From Hymenobacter negativus (GTDB lineage Bacteria; Bacteroidota; Bacteroidia; Cytophagales; Hymenobacteraceae): a DNA stretch of 64,000 nucleotides. Under the pieces are notes generated by a model. The model was not told where the DNA came from, did not search any database, and saw only the letters and a list, made by a program, of their open reading frames with translations. Numbering within the stretch: position 1 is the stretch's first letter; each line of letters starts with the position of its first letter. The position numbers and the translations under genes are program-made. The stretch covers positions 82,818-146,817 of the forward strand of contig NZ_JAGETZ010000018.1 in assembly GCF_017571495.1 (NCBI RefSeq). The letters are read 5' to 3'. Below are positions 8,739 to 17,113 of this stretch, piece after piece.

Positions 8739-10346
8739 ATGAAAACTCGCACCCTTACTTCCATTGGCCTCTTCTTGAGCACGGCGGCTTTGGGCCAGCA
8801 TACCATGCCTGGTATGGACATGTCGGCCCCCATGCCCAAGGCACCCGCAGCGAAACCAAAACCGGCTCCCCAAAAGACGCGCTCCGCTAAACCGGCCACC
8901 CTGCCCCGCGCCACGGCCCAGCCCACCGATACTGCGCGTCAGAAAACTGCTCCCGCGCCAACCATGCCGGGAATGGATATGCCTACGCCGGCTGTCGCGT
9001 CGCCATCGGGCCATGAAATGCATGGCGACATGAGTGCCGCCGATATGGCGGGCATGGCCCACGACAGCAGCGGCGGCATGATGATGCACCTGCGCAACTC
9101 ATTTTCACGAAACCTGCCGATGACGCGGCAGGGCTCCGGCACGAGCTGGCACCCCGATTCGTCGCCGATGTACATGCAGATGTACCAGCCCAGCGGCTGG
9201 GATGTGATGCTGATGTACTCCGTTTTTCTGCGCTACACCCGTCAGAACTTCACCCACGACGACCAACGCGGCGACGCCAACCTGCGGGCTAACTCCTATA
9301 TAATGGGCATGGCCAACCACCTGATGGGCCAGCGCGGGCTGTTCAGCATTCAGGCCATGGTATCGGCCGACCCGCTCACGGTGGGTGGCGCAGGCTACCC
9401 GCTGCTGTTCCAGACCGGCGAGTCGTGGAAGGGCGAAAAGCTGCACGACCACCAGCACCCACACGACCTGCTGAGTGCCCTGGCCGTAGGCTACACCTAT
9501 GCCGCCAGCCCCAACGTGGACCTAACCGCTTACCTGGGCTACCCCGGCGAACCGGCCATTGGCCCACCCGTGTTCATGCACCGGCCCTCGGCGGCTAGTT
9601 TGCCGACCGCACCGCTGGGCCACCATTGGCAGGACGCGACGCACATTCAGTTTGGGGTGGCCACCTTGGGCGTGCGCTACCGCAATGCCAAGCTCGAAGG
9701 CTCCTTATTTACGGGCCGCGAGCCCAATGAAAACCGCTACAGCTTCGACCGGCCGCGCTTCGACTCCTACAGCGCCCGTCTTTCGGTAAACCCATCCGCC
9801 AATCTGGCGTTGCAAGTGTCGGCCGCGCACCTCAAGAGCCCCGAAGAGCTGGAGCCGGCTGACAACGTGGACCGGACCTCGGCCTCGGTGCTGCACAACG
9901 TGAACGTGGGCAAGGAAAGTATCCTGTCGTCCGCCTTCGTATGGGGCATGAACCGCCATAGCGGCACCGATGAGGCCACTTATTCGAATTCCTTCCTATT
10001 GGAAAGCAACCTACAGGCGAAGCAATTCAATCTCTTTACCCGTCTCGAAACCCTGCAGTTGAATTACGACGAGCTACTGCTGACTGCCCTCTCGGACCAC
10101 GACGCCCACGCCAACCGCCAGGTGGCGGCCTTCACGCTGGGCGCCTCTAAATACGTCGCCAAAACCAAAGCAGGTTGGCTCGACCTCGGCCTCACGGGCA
10201 CACTGAACACGTTCGACAGCAGCAACACGACGTTGGTGCAAGCCTACGGCAAAAACCCGCTTTCCTTTGAGGTGTATCTGCGCTTTATCGCGCCGCGCAT
10301 GAGCATGCACATGGGTGGAGGGAAACACACCGGCCACATGATGTGA
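8739..10346 (+). CDS. Met/His-rich outer membrane protein of copper locus
   Basis: A 535-residue exported protein. A signal peptide (MKTRTLTSIGLFLSTAALG) is followed by a low-complexity segment rich in Met, Pro and Lys, with repeated MPGMDM and HEMHGDMSAADMAGM motifs of the type that bind Cu(I). The rest has alternating aromatic/polar stretches typical of an outer membrane beta-barrel, and it ends in Met/His-rich MSMHMGGGKHTGHMM. I chose the ATG at 8739, since an upstream in-frame start at 8691 would hide the signal peptide. It lies 128 bases after copA, which supports a role in copper binding or efflux; the mechanism is unknown. CopB-like function is possible but not shown. Confidence 0.7.
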   Translation: MKTRTLTSIGLFLSTAALGQHTMPGMDMSAPMPKAPAAKPKPAPQKTRSAKPATLPRATAQPTDTARQKTAPAPTMPGMDMPTPAVASPSGHEMHGDMSAADMAGMAHDSSGGMMMHLRNSFSRNLPMTRQGSGTSWHPDSSPMYMQMYQPSGWDVMLMYSVFLRYTRQNFTHDDQRGDANLRANSYIMGMANHLMGQRGLFSIQAMVSADPLTVGGAGYPLLFQTGESWKGEKLHDHQHPHDLLSALAVGYTYAASPNVDLTAYLGYPGEPAIGPPVFMHRPSAASLPTAPLGHHWQDATHIQFGVATLGVRYRNAKLEGSLFTGREPNENRYSFDRPRFDSYSARLSVNPSANLALQVSAAHLKSPEELEPADNVDRTSASVLHNVNVGKESILSSAFVWGMNRHSGTDEATYSNSFLLESNLQAKQFNLFTRLETLQLNYDELLLTALSDHDAHANRQVAAFTLGASKYVAKTKAGWLDLGLTGTLNTFDSSNTTLVQAYGKNPLSFEVYLRFIAPRMSMHMGGGKHTGHMM

Positions 10347-10443
10347 GCACCGGCTCAATTAGTTGGTTTCCCATTTTTAGTAGGATTGAGGAGGAAAAGC
10401 TCCCACTTATTAGGAGCGCCCTTGCAGTGGCGGCCCCGCTTCT

Positions 10444-10487
10444 GGCGCTTGCGACGTAGTCCTCCGGATGGCTACATCGTAAGCGCC
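10444..10487. terminator. imperfect hairpin between convergent genes
   Basis: Arms 10444-10459 and 10472-10487 pair over 16 positions with one G-U pair and one mismatch, with a 12-base loop. It sits between the convergent copper-locus gene and the small secreted protein gene. It lacks a clear T-run. Confidence 0.4.
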
Positions 10488-10504
10488 GCTTCGCGTTATC
10501 TGGA

Positions 10505-10954
10505 TTAGAGGGCGGCCGAGGCTACAGCTTTGTCGCCGGTCTGGTTGTTCTGCTCACGTACCGAAATGGTAGCGTTTTGGGCTTGCACCTGCACGGCGTA
10601 ACGATACCGTTCGCGACCTACACGTACCAGTACGGCATATTCACCGGCGGGCAGGCTAGCGAAGTTCAGTTTGGTGCCGTACGAAGACTGGTGGTTGATT
10701 TCGTTGGAGAGGCAGGTCTGGCTGCTCATCTGCACCACTTGCACCTGCATGCGCTGCTGGGAGGGATTTTCAACGGTCATCATCAGGTTTGCGGAATCGG
10801 TTTTGGTGTGAACCGATTGGGCCTGCTGCGCTTGAGCGGGGCTGCTGGCGGCCAAGCCAAAACCAGCTACCAGGCCGAGTACAGCGCGGCGGATGGTACG
10901 TTGCGAGAAGGTGGCCGAAGTTTGGGCGGTGCGGAAGTTGATGAACGATTTCAT
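10505..10954 (-). CDS. small secreted protein of unknown function
   Basis: A 149-residue protein with an N-terminal export signal; the hydrophobic core AVLGLVAGFGLAASSPAQA ends in a good signal peptidase I site (AQA). The mature part of about 100 residues has beta-rich character (LMMTVENPSQQRMQVQVVQM, YAVLVRVGRERYRYAVQVQ) and reads like a single Ig-like or periplasmic beta-sandwich domain. It has two cysteines at most, so a disulfide is unlikely. I do not recognise the family. It is a single gene convergent with the copper module. Confidence 0.7.
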   Translation of the reverse strand: MKSFINFRTAQTSATFSQRTIRRAVLGLVAGFGLAASSPAQAQQAQSVHTKTDSANLMMTVENPSQQRMQVQVVQMSSQTCLSNEINHQSSYGTKLNFASLPAGEYAVLVRVGRERYRYAVQVQAQNATISVREQNNQTGDKAVASAAL

Positions 10955-11508
10955 GGCGGTTGTGAAGAAAAAGGTGTGAATTGAAAGTTGAGAACTGGTG
11001 GTTTGTAGTGGTTACCGGCTAAGGCATTCAATCATTACAGCCGGTTGTAACTTTTTTTTCTGGTTGCGCTAAAAGCCGGCTTCCGGTGGGCTGCGGCTGG
11101 CGTGGGCCGGGTGCTGGTGGCGGTAAGTTCTCATGGTGTTTAGAGAAATAGGCTGGCTTGGGGTGCCGCTCCTACCCTTCCGGGTCAGGTTCTGGCAGGG
11201 TAGCGGGTGGTCTTTGGTACAGGCTGTCATCAGCTACCTTGCTAAGAACAGAACAAATGTAAAGCAGGTACTTTGTAAAGCAAGGTACTGTTTCAAAAAA
11301 CTTTTGCCAAGCGCTGCTTTGTTATGTATTAACCCTTGGATGTGAGTGAGTAGCCTGTTAAAAAAAATTTACAGCTTTTGCGGGCTTTGCTATTTCCGCT
11401 TCCGCTTTACGACCACAAAGATGCAGGGAGCCAGAGGCGGGTTGCCTAAGTGCCCAATTATTTCTCTGTTATTCCAATGTAAAATCCCAGATTGGTTTGT
11501 ACAACCAG

Positions 11509-11537
11509 CCGTTCGGACGGCTCCGCCGTCCGAACGG
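11509..11537. repeat. 12-bp perfect GC-rich hairpin
   Basis: Arms 11509-11520 and 11526-11537 (CCGTTCGGACGG and its complement) with a 5-base loop. No T-run follows, so a terminator role is unclear. Confidence 0.5.
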
Positions 11538-11573
11538 GCCACCTATATATCATCCCCGCAGCTGCTCCAATGT

Positions 11574-11647
11574 GCTGAGCGCAATAAGGTCCTATGCGGT
11601 GCTTAGAATGCCAGGTGATGCACGCAAAACGCCTTATTGCGCTCAGC
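11574..11647. repeat. 16-bp perfect inverted repeat with 42-base loop
   Basis: Arms 11574-11589 (GCTGAGCGCAATAAGG) and 11632-11647 are exact reverse complements. The arm resembles the GTCATCCTGAGCGCAGCGAAGG-type repeat seen elsewhere in the window, so this may be a small mobile repeat pair. Confidence 0.55.
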
Positions 11648-11756
11648 GCGACACCGGCAAAACCTTTTTCATCCCCTAAGGCAACCATTGCTCCTACTTT
11701 CGCATCTGACGCGCTAACTCACCAACCTTTCTGCTCCCGTGGCCACTCTTACCGTG

Positions 11757-12299
11757 ATGACCGAAGCCGACCTCATCGCTGCTTGTGTGCGAGGCGAGCA
11801 CCGGGCCCAGCGCCAGCTCTACGACCAATTGGCCGGACTGATGCTTACCGTGTGCCGTCGCTACCTCAAGCGCCGCGAAGACGCCGAAGAAGCCCTGATT
11901 CTGGGGTTCGCCAAGATGTTTCGGGCCCTGCCCAACTACCGGTTCGAAGGTAGTTTTGAGGGCTGGGTGCGCCGCATCATGGTAAATGAGGCCCTGATGC
12001 AGCTGCGCCAGCGCGAGATGATGACCGTCTCATTCGAGGATTTTGCCCAACCCGAAAACCTGGCTACTACCGCCGCGACCGCCGAAACCCAACTGCAGGC
12101 CGAAGACTTAATGAGTCTGCTGGCCACGCTGCCCGTTGGCTACCGCACGGTGTTCAACCTTTATGCCTTGGAAGGCTACGGCCACCAGGAAATTGCCGAG
12201 CTGCTGGGCATCAGCGAAGGCACCAGCAAATCGCAGCTGAGCAAGGCCCGCGCCATGCTTCAGCGCCGCGTGCAATTCTCGACGCTTAATCCGAACTAA
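11757..12299 (+). CDS. RNA polymerase ECF-type sigma-70 factor
   Basis: A 180-residue alternative sigma factor. Region 2 is seen as AQRQLYDQLAGLMLTVCRRYLKRREDAEEAL...FAKMFRAL, with GSFEGWVRRIMVNEAL at its end. Region 4 is LATLPVGYRTVFNLYALEGYGHQEIAELLGISEGTSKSQLSKAR, whose helix-turn-helix reads the -35/-33 element. This is the usual layout and length of Bacteroidota ECF factors. I prefer the ATG at 11757 over the GTG at 11739. The next gene begins 4 bases after the stop and encodes a membrane-anchored anti-sigma-like protein, so the pair is probably co-transcribed and co-regulated. Confidence 0.9.
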   Translation: MTEADLIAACVRGEHRAQRQLYDQLAGLMLTVCRRYLKRREDAEEALILGFAKMFRALPNYRFEGSFEGWVRRIMVNEALMQLRQREMMTVSFEDFAQPENLATTAATAETQLQAEDLMSLLATLPVGYRTVFNLYALEGYGHQEIAELLGISEGTSKSQLSKARAMLQRRVQFSTLNPN

Positions 12300-12303
12300 T
12301 TAT

Positions 12304-13416
12304 ATGCATCCTGATAACCTTGATGATTTATTCCGCGGCAAGCTCGACGGCCACGAAACGCCGCCCGGCGACGACCTGTGGGCGCGCCTGCAGGCCCAGC
12401 CGGCGGCCGAGCCGGCACCCAGCGTGCCCCAGCCGAACGCAGCCGATGCCAAACGCCTCGACCAGCTTTTCCAGACGCGGCTGAATACCCACATCAGCCC
12501 GCCCGCCCGCGAATTGTGGGAGCGGTTGGAAGATGAGCACCTGCGCCCCCGCAAGCGCCGCGCTGCCGCCTGGTGGCCCATGGCCATTGCCGCGGCCATT
12601 GCGCTGCTGATTACGGCCGGCGGGGCCGGCTTGTGGCTGGGCTTCCCGGCTGGCAAAACGGGTAGAGGCAACGTAGCCGTGCAAAGTGGTAAGGGTTCCT
12701 CAACGACGGCAGTTACTTCTACCCCAAATGCCACGTTGCATGCTTCCATTAAGGATGCTTCCATTAATAAGGTAGCCATCGAGGCTGCTCAAGCTGCTAC
12801 CGATGCCCGCGATACTCAGGAAGCTATAGCCGCAACAACCGCAACCAATACCCCTGAAAACACGGTTTCAGCGCCTATTCAAAAAAATGCAGCGGGCCGG
12901 GCAACTTCCGCTTTGGCCTCCGCATCTACCGCATCAAAGGCCAGGAAGTTTGCCGAACGGCAGTCGCCTCGCCACCCGCTGGGAAGCACCCGGCAGCCAG
13001 ACGTGGCTGCCCCTTCGCCCTCACTCGTGGCCCACACGACGCCCGCCGTTGCTCCCGCCCCGGACCGGAACACCGCCGCTGACGAGCCGCGCCTGAACCC
13101 CGCCCCGGCCCCGGTAATAGCCCAAACCAACCCAAACCCGGCCCCGGAAATCGTCCCCGCCGGCACCGTCATCACGGTGGATGTGCGCAACGGGGCTACA
13201 CCCGCCGCCCGCAACATCCGCACGACCCTCTCGGAAGTAGCTTCGGCCGAAGAAACTACCGAACGGCGCGGCCTGGGTGGGCGCCTGCTTCAGCAGGCTG
13301 GCCACCTGGTGCGGGGCGAGCGCCTCAGCCTAGCTGAGGCCACCGGCCTGCCCGAAAACATGACGCTCAAGGCCAACATTGCCGGCCGTCGCGTCAGCAA
13401 GTCCATTCAACTCTAA
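12304..13416 (+). CDS. anti-sigma-factor-like single-pass membrane protein
   Basis: A 370-residue protein. The N-terminal 80 residues are soluble and contain two similar units, LDDLFRGKLDGHETPPGDDLWARLQ and LDQLFQTRLNTHISPPARELWERLE, a tandem repeat that could grip the sigma factor. One transmembrane helix follows (WWPMAIAAAIALLITAGGAGLWLGF, about residues 92-116). The C-terminal 250 residues are low-complexity, rich in Ala, Thr and Pro, and presumably periplasmic. No zinc-binding anti-sigma motif (HxxxCxxC) is present. The role as anti-sigma is inferred from its place directly behind the ECF factor and from topology. Confidence 0.65.
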   Translation: MHPDNLDDLFRGKLDGHETPPGDDLWARLQAQPAAEPAPSVPQPNAADAKRLDQLFQTRLNTHISPPARELWERLEDEHLRPRKRRAAAWWPMAIAAAIALLITAGGAGLWLGFPAGKTGRGNVAVQSGKGSSTTAVTSTPNATLHASIKDASINKVAIEAAQAATDARDTQEAIAATTATNTPENTVSAPIQKNAAGRATSALASASTASKARKFAERQSPRHPLGSTRQPDVAAPSPSLVAHTTPAVAPAPDRNTAADEPRLNPAPAPVIAQTNPNPAPEIVPAGTVITVDVRNGATPAARNIRTTLSEVASAEETTERRGLGGRLLQQAGHLVRGERLSLAEATGLPENMTLKANIAGRRVSKSIQL

Positions 13417-13435
13417 CCTCTCTTCTTTAGAAATC

Positions 13436-14581
13436 ATGCAACGCGCTTTTCTCTCCTTCTTTCTGCTGCTCCTGGTGCTGTTGGGCGGGCCCACGGTGGC
13501 CCGCGCCACGGCCCTTGCTGCCTCCACGGCTTCCTACAAGGACACCATTGTGGTGCGCCTGCCCAACCAAGCCACCCTCACGCTGGTGGTGCGCGACGCG
13601 GCTCAGCTGCGCCAAATGAAAAACTACCAGCTCGACTCGCTCACGTCGCGCCTGGCCAGCTACATCACGCAGGCTGAAAAAGCGGCTCAGGGCTCCAGCA
13701 CCAACCAGGTAACCCTGCAATTTTACCCTGACAAGGACCAGCCCGGCAAAAACCTGCCCGAGCAAATCCGCATCACCACCCGCAAAAAGGAGGTGAATAC
13801 CAACCGTGTGGACGTGGTACTGAACAAGGCCTTCGGCGTAACCGTGACGACCGATGAAAAAGGCAACAAGTCCTACAACACCGTGGACGTGAAAACCAAG
13901 GAGCAGCGCCAAGCCCACCGCGACTCAGTTCGCATGAAAGATTTGGAGAATCGCAGCACAAAATCGCATCTTATTTTTGACCTGGGCCTGAATACGCTGG
14001 TAAACCAGAAAACCGCCGCCGGCCAGTCTGATGTGGACCTGCGCACCGAAGGTTCGCGCTACGTCAACATCGGCCTGGACTGGGACATCCGCCTCGGCGG
14101 CAAGCATAGCCCCATGAGCCTGACCGTGGGCCCCGAGTTTGCCTTCAACAACTACATGCTCAACGGCAACCAGCAATGGGTGAACGAGAACGGCCGCACC
14201 AGCATCATCCTGAACCGCGAAGGCCGGCAGTACCAGAAAACCAAGTTGGCCACATCGAGCATCAACCTGCCCCTGATGCTGCGCCTGCAGCTGCACGACT
14301 CCCACTACAAGCCCACGTTCACCATCGGGGCGGGCGGTTTTGTGGGCTACCGCCTCAAGTCCTGGACCAAGGTGAAATACACCAGCGAGGGCACCACCTA
14401 CAAGGACCACGAAGAAGGCAGCTACAACATGGAAAACTTCCAGTATGGCCTGCAAGCCACCATCGGCTACCGCGACCTGGAGTTCTTCGGCAAATACAAC
14501 ATGAATCCCCTCTTCAAAACCAACGCTGGCCCCGATACCCAAGTACTGAGCTTCGGCCTGCGGCTGGTCGGGATTAACTAA
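13436..14581 (+). CDS. outer membrane beta-barrel protein (PorT-like style)
   Basis: A 381-residue exported protein; I chose the ATG at 13436, which places a signal peptide (QRAFLSFFLLLLVLLGGPTVARA) at the N-terminus. The first 170 mature residues are soluble and charged. The C-terminal 200 residues alternate like a beta-barrel (YVNIGLDWDIRLGG, LTVGPEFAFNNYML, FTIGAGGFVGYRLKSW, GLQATIGYRDLEFFGKYN) and end in SFGLRLVGIN, typical of the outer membrane beta-barrel (PF13568-type) proteins of Bacteroidota. It is third in the sigma / anti-sigma operon, 19 bases after the preceding stop, so it may be the envelope component whose state or amount that sigma system responds to. Confidence 0.7.
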   Translation: MQRAFLSFFLLLLVLLGGPTVARATALAASTASYKDTIVVRLPNQATLTLVVRDAAQLRQMKNYQLDSLTSRLASYITQAEKAAQGSSTNQVTLQFYPDKDQPGKNLPEQIRITTRKKEVNTNRVDVVLNKAFGVTVTTDEKGNKSYNTVDVKTKEQRQAHRDSVRMKDLENRSTKSHLIFDLGLNTLVNQKTAAGQSDVDLRTEGSRYVNIGLDWDIRLGGKHSPMSLTVGPEFAFNNYMLNGNQQWVNENGRTSIILNREGRQYQKTKLATSSINLPLMLRLQLHDSHYKPTFTIGAGGFVGYRLKSWTKVKYTSEGTTYKDHEEGSYNMENFQYGLQATIGYRDLEFFGKYNMNPLFKTNAGPDTQVLSFGLRLVGIN

Positions 14582-14640
14582 GCGGTTGTCATTTCGAGTG
14601 CAGCAATCCATCTTTTCCGCACCCAGCGCCCTGAAATGTA

Positions 14641-14675
14641 AAAAGCCCCGACTCTGATTTGAGTTGGGGCTTTTT
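14641..14675. terminator. intrinsic terminator between convergent genes
   Basis: Arms 14641-14654 (AAAAGCCCCGACTC) and 14661-14675 pair with one G-U pair, a 6-base loop and a T-run. It serves the outer membrane protein operon and probably also the trmH-family gene. Confidence 0.8.
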
Positions 14676-14762
14676 ACGTTATAGCATGCCTTCGTCCCTT
14701 CACCAGGGCAATGCAATGAACTGGATAGATTGCTGCGCCAGGCTCGCAGTAACAAAAAGCAA

Positions 14763-15521
14763 CTACTGATTTCGAAAAAAATTGTCCAGTAAAATCGCGG
14801 CTGAAATGGCCACGTTCAGGCTTTCGGCCTGGCCACCCGCGCCGTGCGGGATGTGCAACTTGCGCGTGAGGGCCGCCGCCACGCCCGACGTGAGGCCATG
14901 CGACTCGGAGCCCATCACCAACACGCCGCTCGGGTGCAGGGTGAGGCGGTGCACATTGTCGCCTTCCAAATCGGCGCCGAAGATGCCGGTGGCGGGCGGC
15001 AGCGTGGGCAGCCACTCGGTGAGGTCGCGTTCCCAAACGCACACGCGGGCAAAGGCACCCATGCTGGCAGCTACGGTTTTGGGGGCATAGGCATCAGCGC
15101 AGCCGGGGCTGAGCACCACGCCGGGCAGGCCGTACCAGTCGGCCAGACGCAACAGGGTGCCGAGGTTGCCGGGGTCACGCACTTCGTCGAGGGCGAGCAA
15201 CAAACCGGTTTCCGGGAGCGTTAGGGGCAGTGGCTGCTCGGTGGGCAGGCGGGCTATGGCCAGGGCGGTGGTGTTGGTAGCCAGCGTGCCAAGCTGGGTG
15301 AGTTCGGCTTCGGTGGCGAGGGTGAGCGGCAGCCGGGCGGGCAGGTGGGCACGGTTTTGGTCAGCAAATTCAGCCGTGACCAGCAAGTGTTCGGTTTCCA
15401 GGTCGGAACTTAGCAGCTCCAACACGCTTTTGCCACCTTCGACCAGAAACGCCCCGTACCTTTGTCTGTATTTCTTCGTATGTAACTGGCTTATAGACTT
15501 TTGAAGTGCTTTCGATACCAT
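14763..15521 (-). CDS. SpoU/TrmH-family RNA 2'-O-methyltransferase (chimeric at the island junction)
   Basis: A 252-residue SAM-dependent methyltransferase of the SPOUT class that methylates a ribose 2'-OH in rRNA or tRNA. The N-terminal SpoU substrate-binding domain has FLVEGGKSVLELL (residues 25-37). The knotted catalytic domain shows LALDEVRDPGNLGTLLR (motif 1), GVLVMGSESHGLT (motif 2) and IPHGAGGQAESLNVAISAAI (motif 3), all intact. The target nucleotide is not predictable. The first 22 codons (15,456-15,521) lie on the island side of the 48-bp att repeat, so they come from the mobile element, while the rest is chromosomal. The original 5' end is found at 43,142-43,253. The gene therefore survives insertion with a new start and promoter. 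Confidence 0.9.
   Translation of the reverse strand: MVSKALQKSISQLHTKKYRQRYGAFLVEGGKSVLELLSSDLETEHLLVTAEFADQNRAHLPARLPLTLATEAELTQLGTLATNTTALAIARLPTEQPLPLTLPETGLLLALDEVRDPGNLGTLLRLADWYGLPGVVLSPGCADAYAPKTVAASMGAFARVCVWERDLTEWLPTLPPATGIFGADLEGDNVHRLTLHPSGVLVMGSESHGLTSGVAAALTRKLHIPHGAGGQAESLNVAISAAILLDNFFRNQ
15410..15457. repeat. attL: left 48-bp direct repeat of the genomic island
   Basis: These 48 bases are identical to 43142-43189 in the same orientation; bases on either side differ (C/A at the left edge, AC/GG at the right). The repeat is coding sequence for the conserved FLVEGGKSVLELL region of the trmH-family gene. A tyrosine recombinase gene starts 205 bases to the right. This is the expected layout of an integrated element's left attachment site. 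Confidence 0.9.
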
Positions 15522-15661
15522 GCGCTGGGTGTGGTTAAGTACGGCAAAAACCCGTCAGATACCAATTCTCTGACCTTTGTCTTACCTTTCGGAAAAAACC
15601 ACCTATTTCAGCCGTGTTTTCCGCTGCCCAAAGGTAGCGGGCCGCACGACTGGTCTGACCG

Positions 15662-17113
15662 ATGGCTTCGCTCCGCTTCTATCTTGACAGCGTTCTGAAA
15701 GGACGCGACACCCGCGCCGTGTTCCTGCGCTACAAAACGCCCGAGGGCACGGCCACCTTCTACCCCGATGAGCCCGGCGTCTATGTGCCGACCGCCAAGT
15801 GGGACGGCAAGGCCCAGCGCGTAAAGGGCACCGGCCTCGAAGCCCAGAAACTCAACAACACGCTCAAGGCCCTGCGCGAGCGCGTGGAAGAAACCCTGAA
15901 GCAGCTGCGCGAGGGCTACCCGTTGGGCTATGACCCGGCGCCGTCGGTGGTGCGCGAACTGCTGCGCGTGCCGGCCACCCGGGCGACCGGCAAGACCAGC
16001 CCCAATGCCGGCGCTGACCTGCCCACCAATCCACACCAGTTGAGCCTGCCCCAGCTGGTGCGCTACATGCTGGTGCTGCGGGCCAACGAGCTCAGCGATG
16101 AAACGTGCAAGCTCTTTGCCCAGGTGGCTGACCGCCTCGACGAGTATGCCGAGCGCCAGAAGCCTGCGCATGCCTGGCACTTGGCGCGCATCATGCCCTC
16201 GCATCTGGAAGAGTGGCGCCAGTGGCTGGTGAGCAGTGCCCGCGTGGGCCTGCCCACCAAGGGCAAGGGCCGCGCTAAGGCCATGGGCAACGTGACGGCC
16301 AACAACCGCGTGGGGCTGCTGCAGGCCTGCGTGAATTACTTCCGCGACCAGGATGCCTTCTTTCGGCGCGTCTTCACCGAGGACCACCTGCTGGTGCTGG
16401 GCCGGGAGTTCAAAACCACCAGCCGCGTGCGCCAGTCGCTGAGCAAGGATGAGCTGGTTGCTTTCTACCGCGCCCCGCTCCCACCCAAAAGCAAGGCCAG
16501 CGATGCGCTGCTGCGCGACATCTACGTGCTGGGCTGGTGCACGTCGTTGCGCCAGTCCGACTTGTTGGGCATCCAGCGCGTGCACATTATATGGAGCACC
16601 GGTGAGAACCCGCAGCCCATCGCCCTCGACACCACCTCCATCAAAACCTTGTCGGCCACCAAGCTCCCGTTAAATGCGCTGGCGCGTGAGATTGTGCTGC
16701 GCTGGCTTGACCGCGACCGGCCCGAGATTGCGCCGGCTACGGTCTGGGGGCGGCACCTGGCCCGCTACCGCTGGCCCGCCGACAACTTGTTCCCCTTTGT
16801 GGGCAATCGGCGCCGCACCGTCCTGCAGCGCCTCTGGCAGCGCATGCAACTGTTCAGCGAGCCCGTTGAAGTGGTCACGCTCATCGGTGCCAAACAGGTA
16901 AGAACAACTGTGCCGCGCTATACGCTGCTGACGCTGCATACGGCACGGCACGGGTTTGGTAACCACATGGCTGCCAAGAACGTCCCCATTGAGGACACCA
17001 AGCTATTGATGGGTCACGCCAGCTCCAAGACTACAGAGATTTACTACCATCGGCCAGAAGTAGAAGCCTTTACTCGGGCCCAACAGGCTCTAGACAGCAT
17101 GCTGAACGATTAA
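15662..17113 (+). CDS. tyrosine recombinase / integrase of the island
   Basis: A 483-residue site-specific recombinase. The N-terminal 230 residues comprise an arm-type and SAM-like core-binding region. The C-terminal catalytic domain has the expected residues: Arg in CTSLRQSDLLG (about residue 297), the HxxR box in LHTARHGFGNH (about 426), the second His in LLMGHASSKTTEIYYH, and the nucleophile Tyr within IYYH (about 460). All five look intact, so the enzyme is probably active. It lies 205 bases inside attL and points away from it. Its 3' end overlaps the convergent regulator gene by 4 bases. It most likely catalyses exchange within the 48-bp trmH repeat. Confidence 0.92.
   Translation: MASLRFYLDSVLKGRDTRAVFLRYKTPEGTATFYPDEPGVYVPTAKWDGKAQRVKGTGLEAQKLNNTLKALRERVEETLKQLREGYPLGYDPAPSVVRELLRVPATRATGKTSPNAGADLPTNPHQLSLPQLVRYMLVLRANELSDETCKLFAQVADRLDEYAERQKPAHAWHLARIMPSHLEEWRQWLVSSARVGLPTKGKGRAKAMGNVTANNRVGLLQACVNYFRDQDAFFRRVFTEDHLLVLGREFKTTSRVRQSLSKDELVAFYRAPLPPKSKASDALLRDIYVLGWCTSLRQSDLLGIQRVHIIWSTGENPQPIALDTTSIKTLSATKLPLNALAREIVLRWLDRDRPEIAPATVWGRHLARYRWPADNLFPFVGNRRRTVLQRLWQRMQLFSEPVEVVTLIGAKQVRTTVPRYTLLTLHTARHGFGNHMAAKNVPIEDTKLLMGHASSKTTEIYYHRPEVEAFTRAQQALDSMLND

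Larger units (their letters stand above)
10955..11756. other. 800-base intergenic region without a convincing gene
   Basis: Reading frames here start and stop without protein-like composition. The region holds two perfect inverted repeats (listed separately at 11509-11537 and 11574-11647). It also has T-rich stretches near 11050 and 11360 and the 5' region of the sigma-factor operon, where TACTTTCG at 11695 is close to a -7 element. I see no tRNA or other recognisable RNA. Confidence 0.5.

Noticed and set aside
11133..11606. Two short plus-strand frames in the gap before the sigma-factor operon
   Set aside because: They lack protein-like composition and run over inverted repeats; I treat the region as non-coding.
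15410..15700. A tRNA gene as attachment site of the island
   Set aside because: No cloverleaf is seen at either end; the repeat is plainly trmH coding sequence.
15608..16585. A 325-codon minus-strand frame inside the integrase gene
   Set aside because: It is antisense to the recombinase with its full catalytic set; long antisense frames are common in GC-rich DNA.
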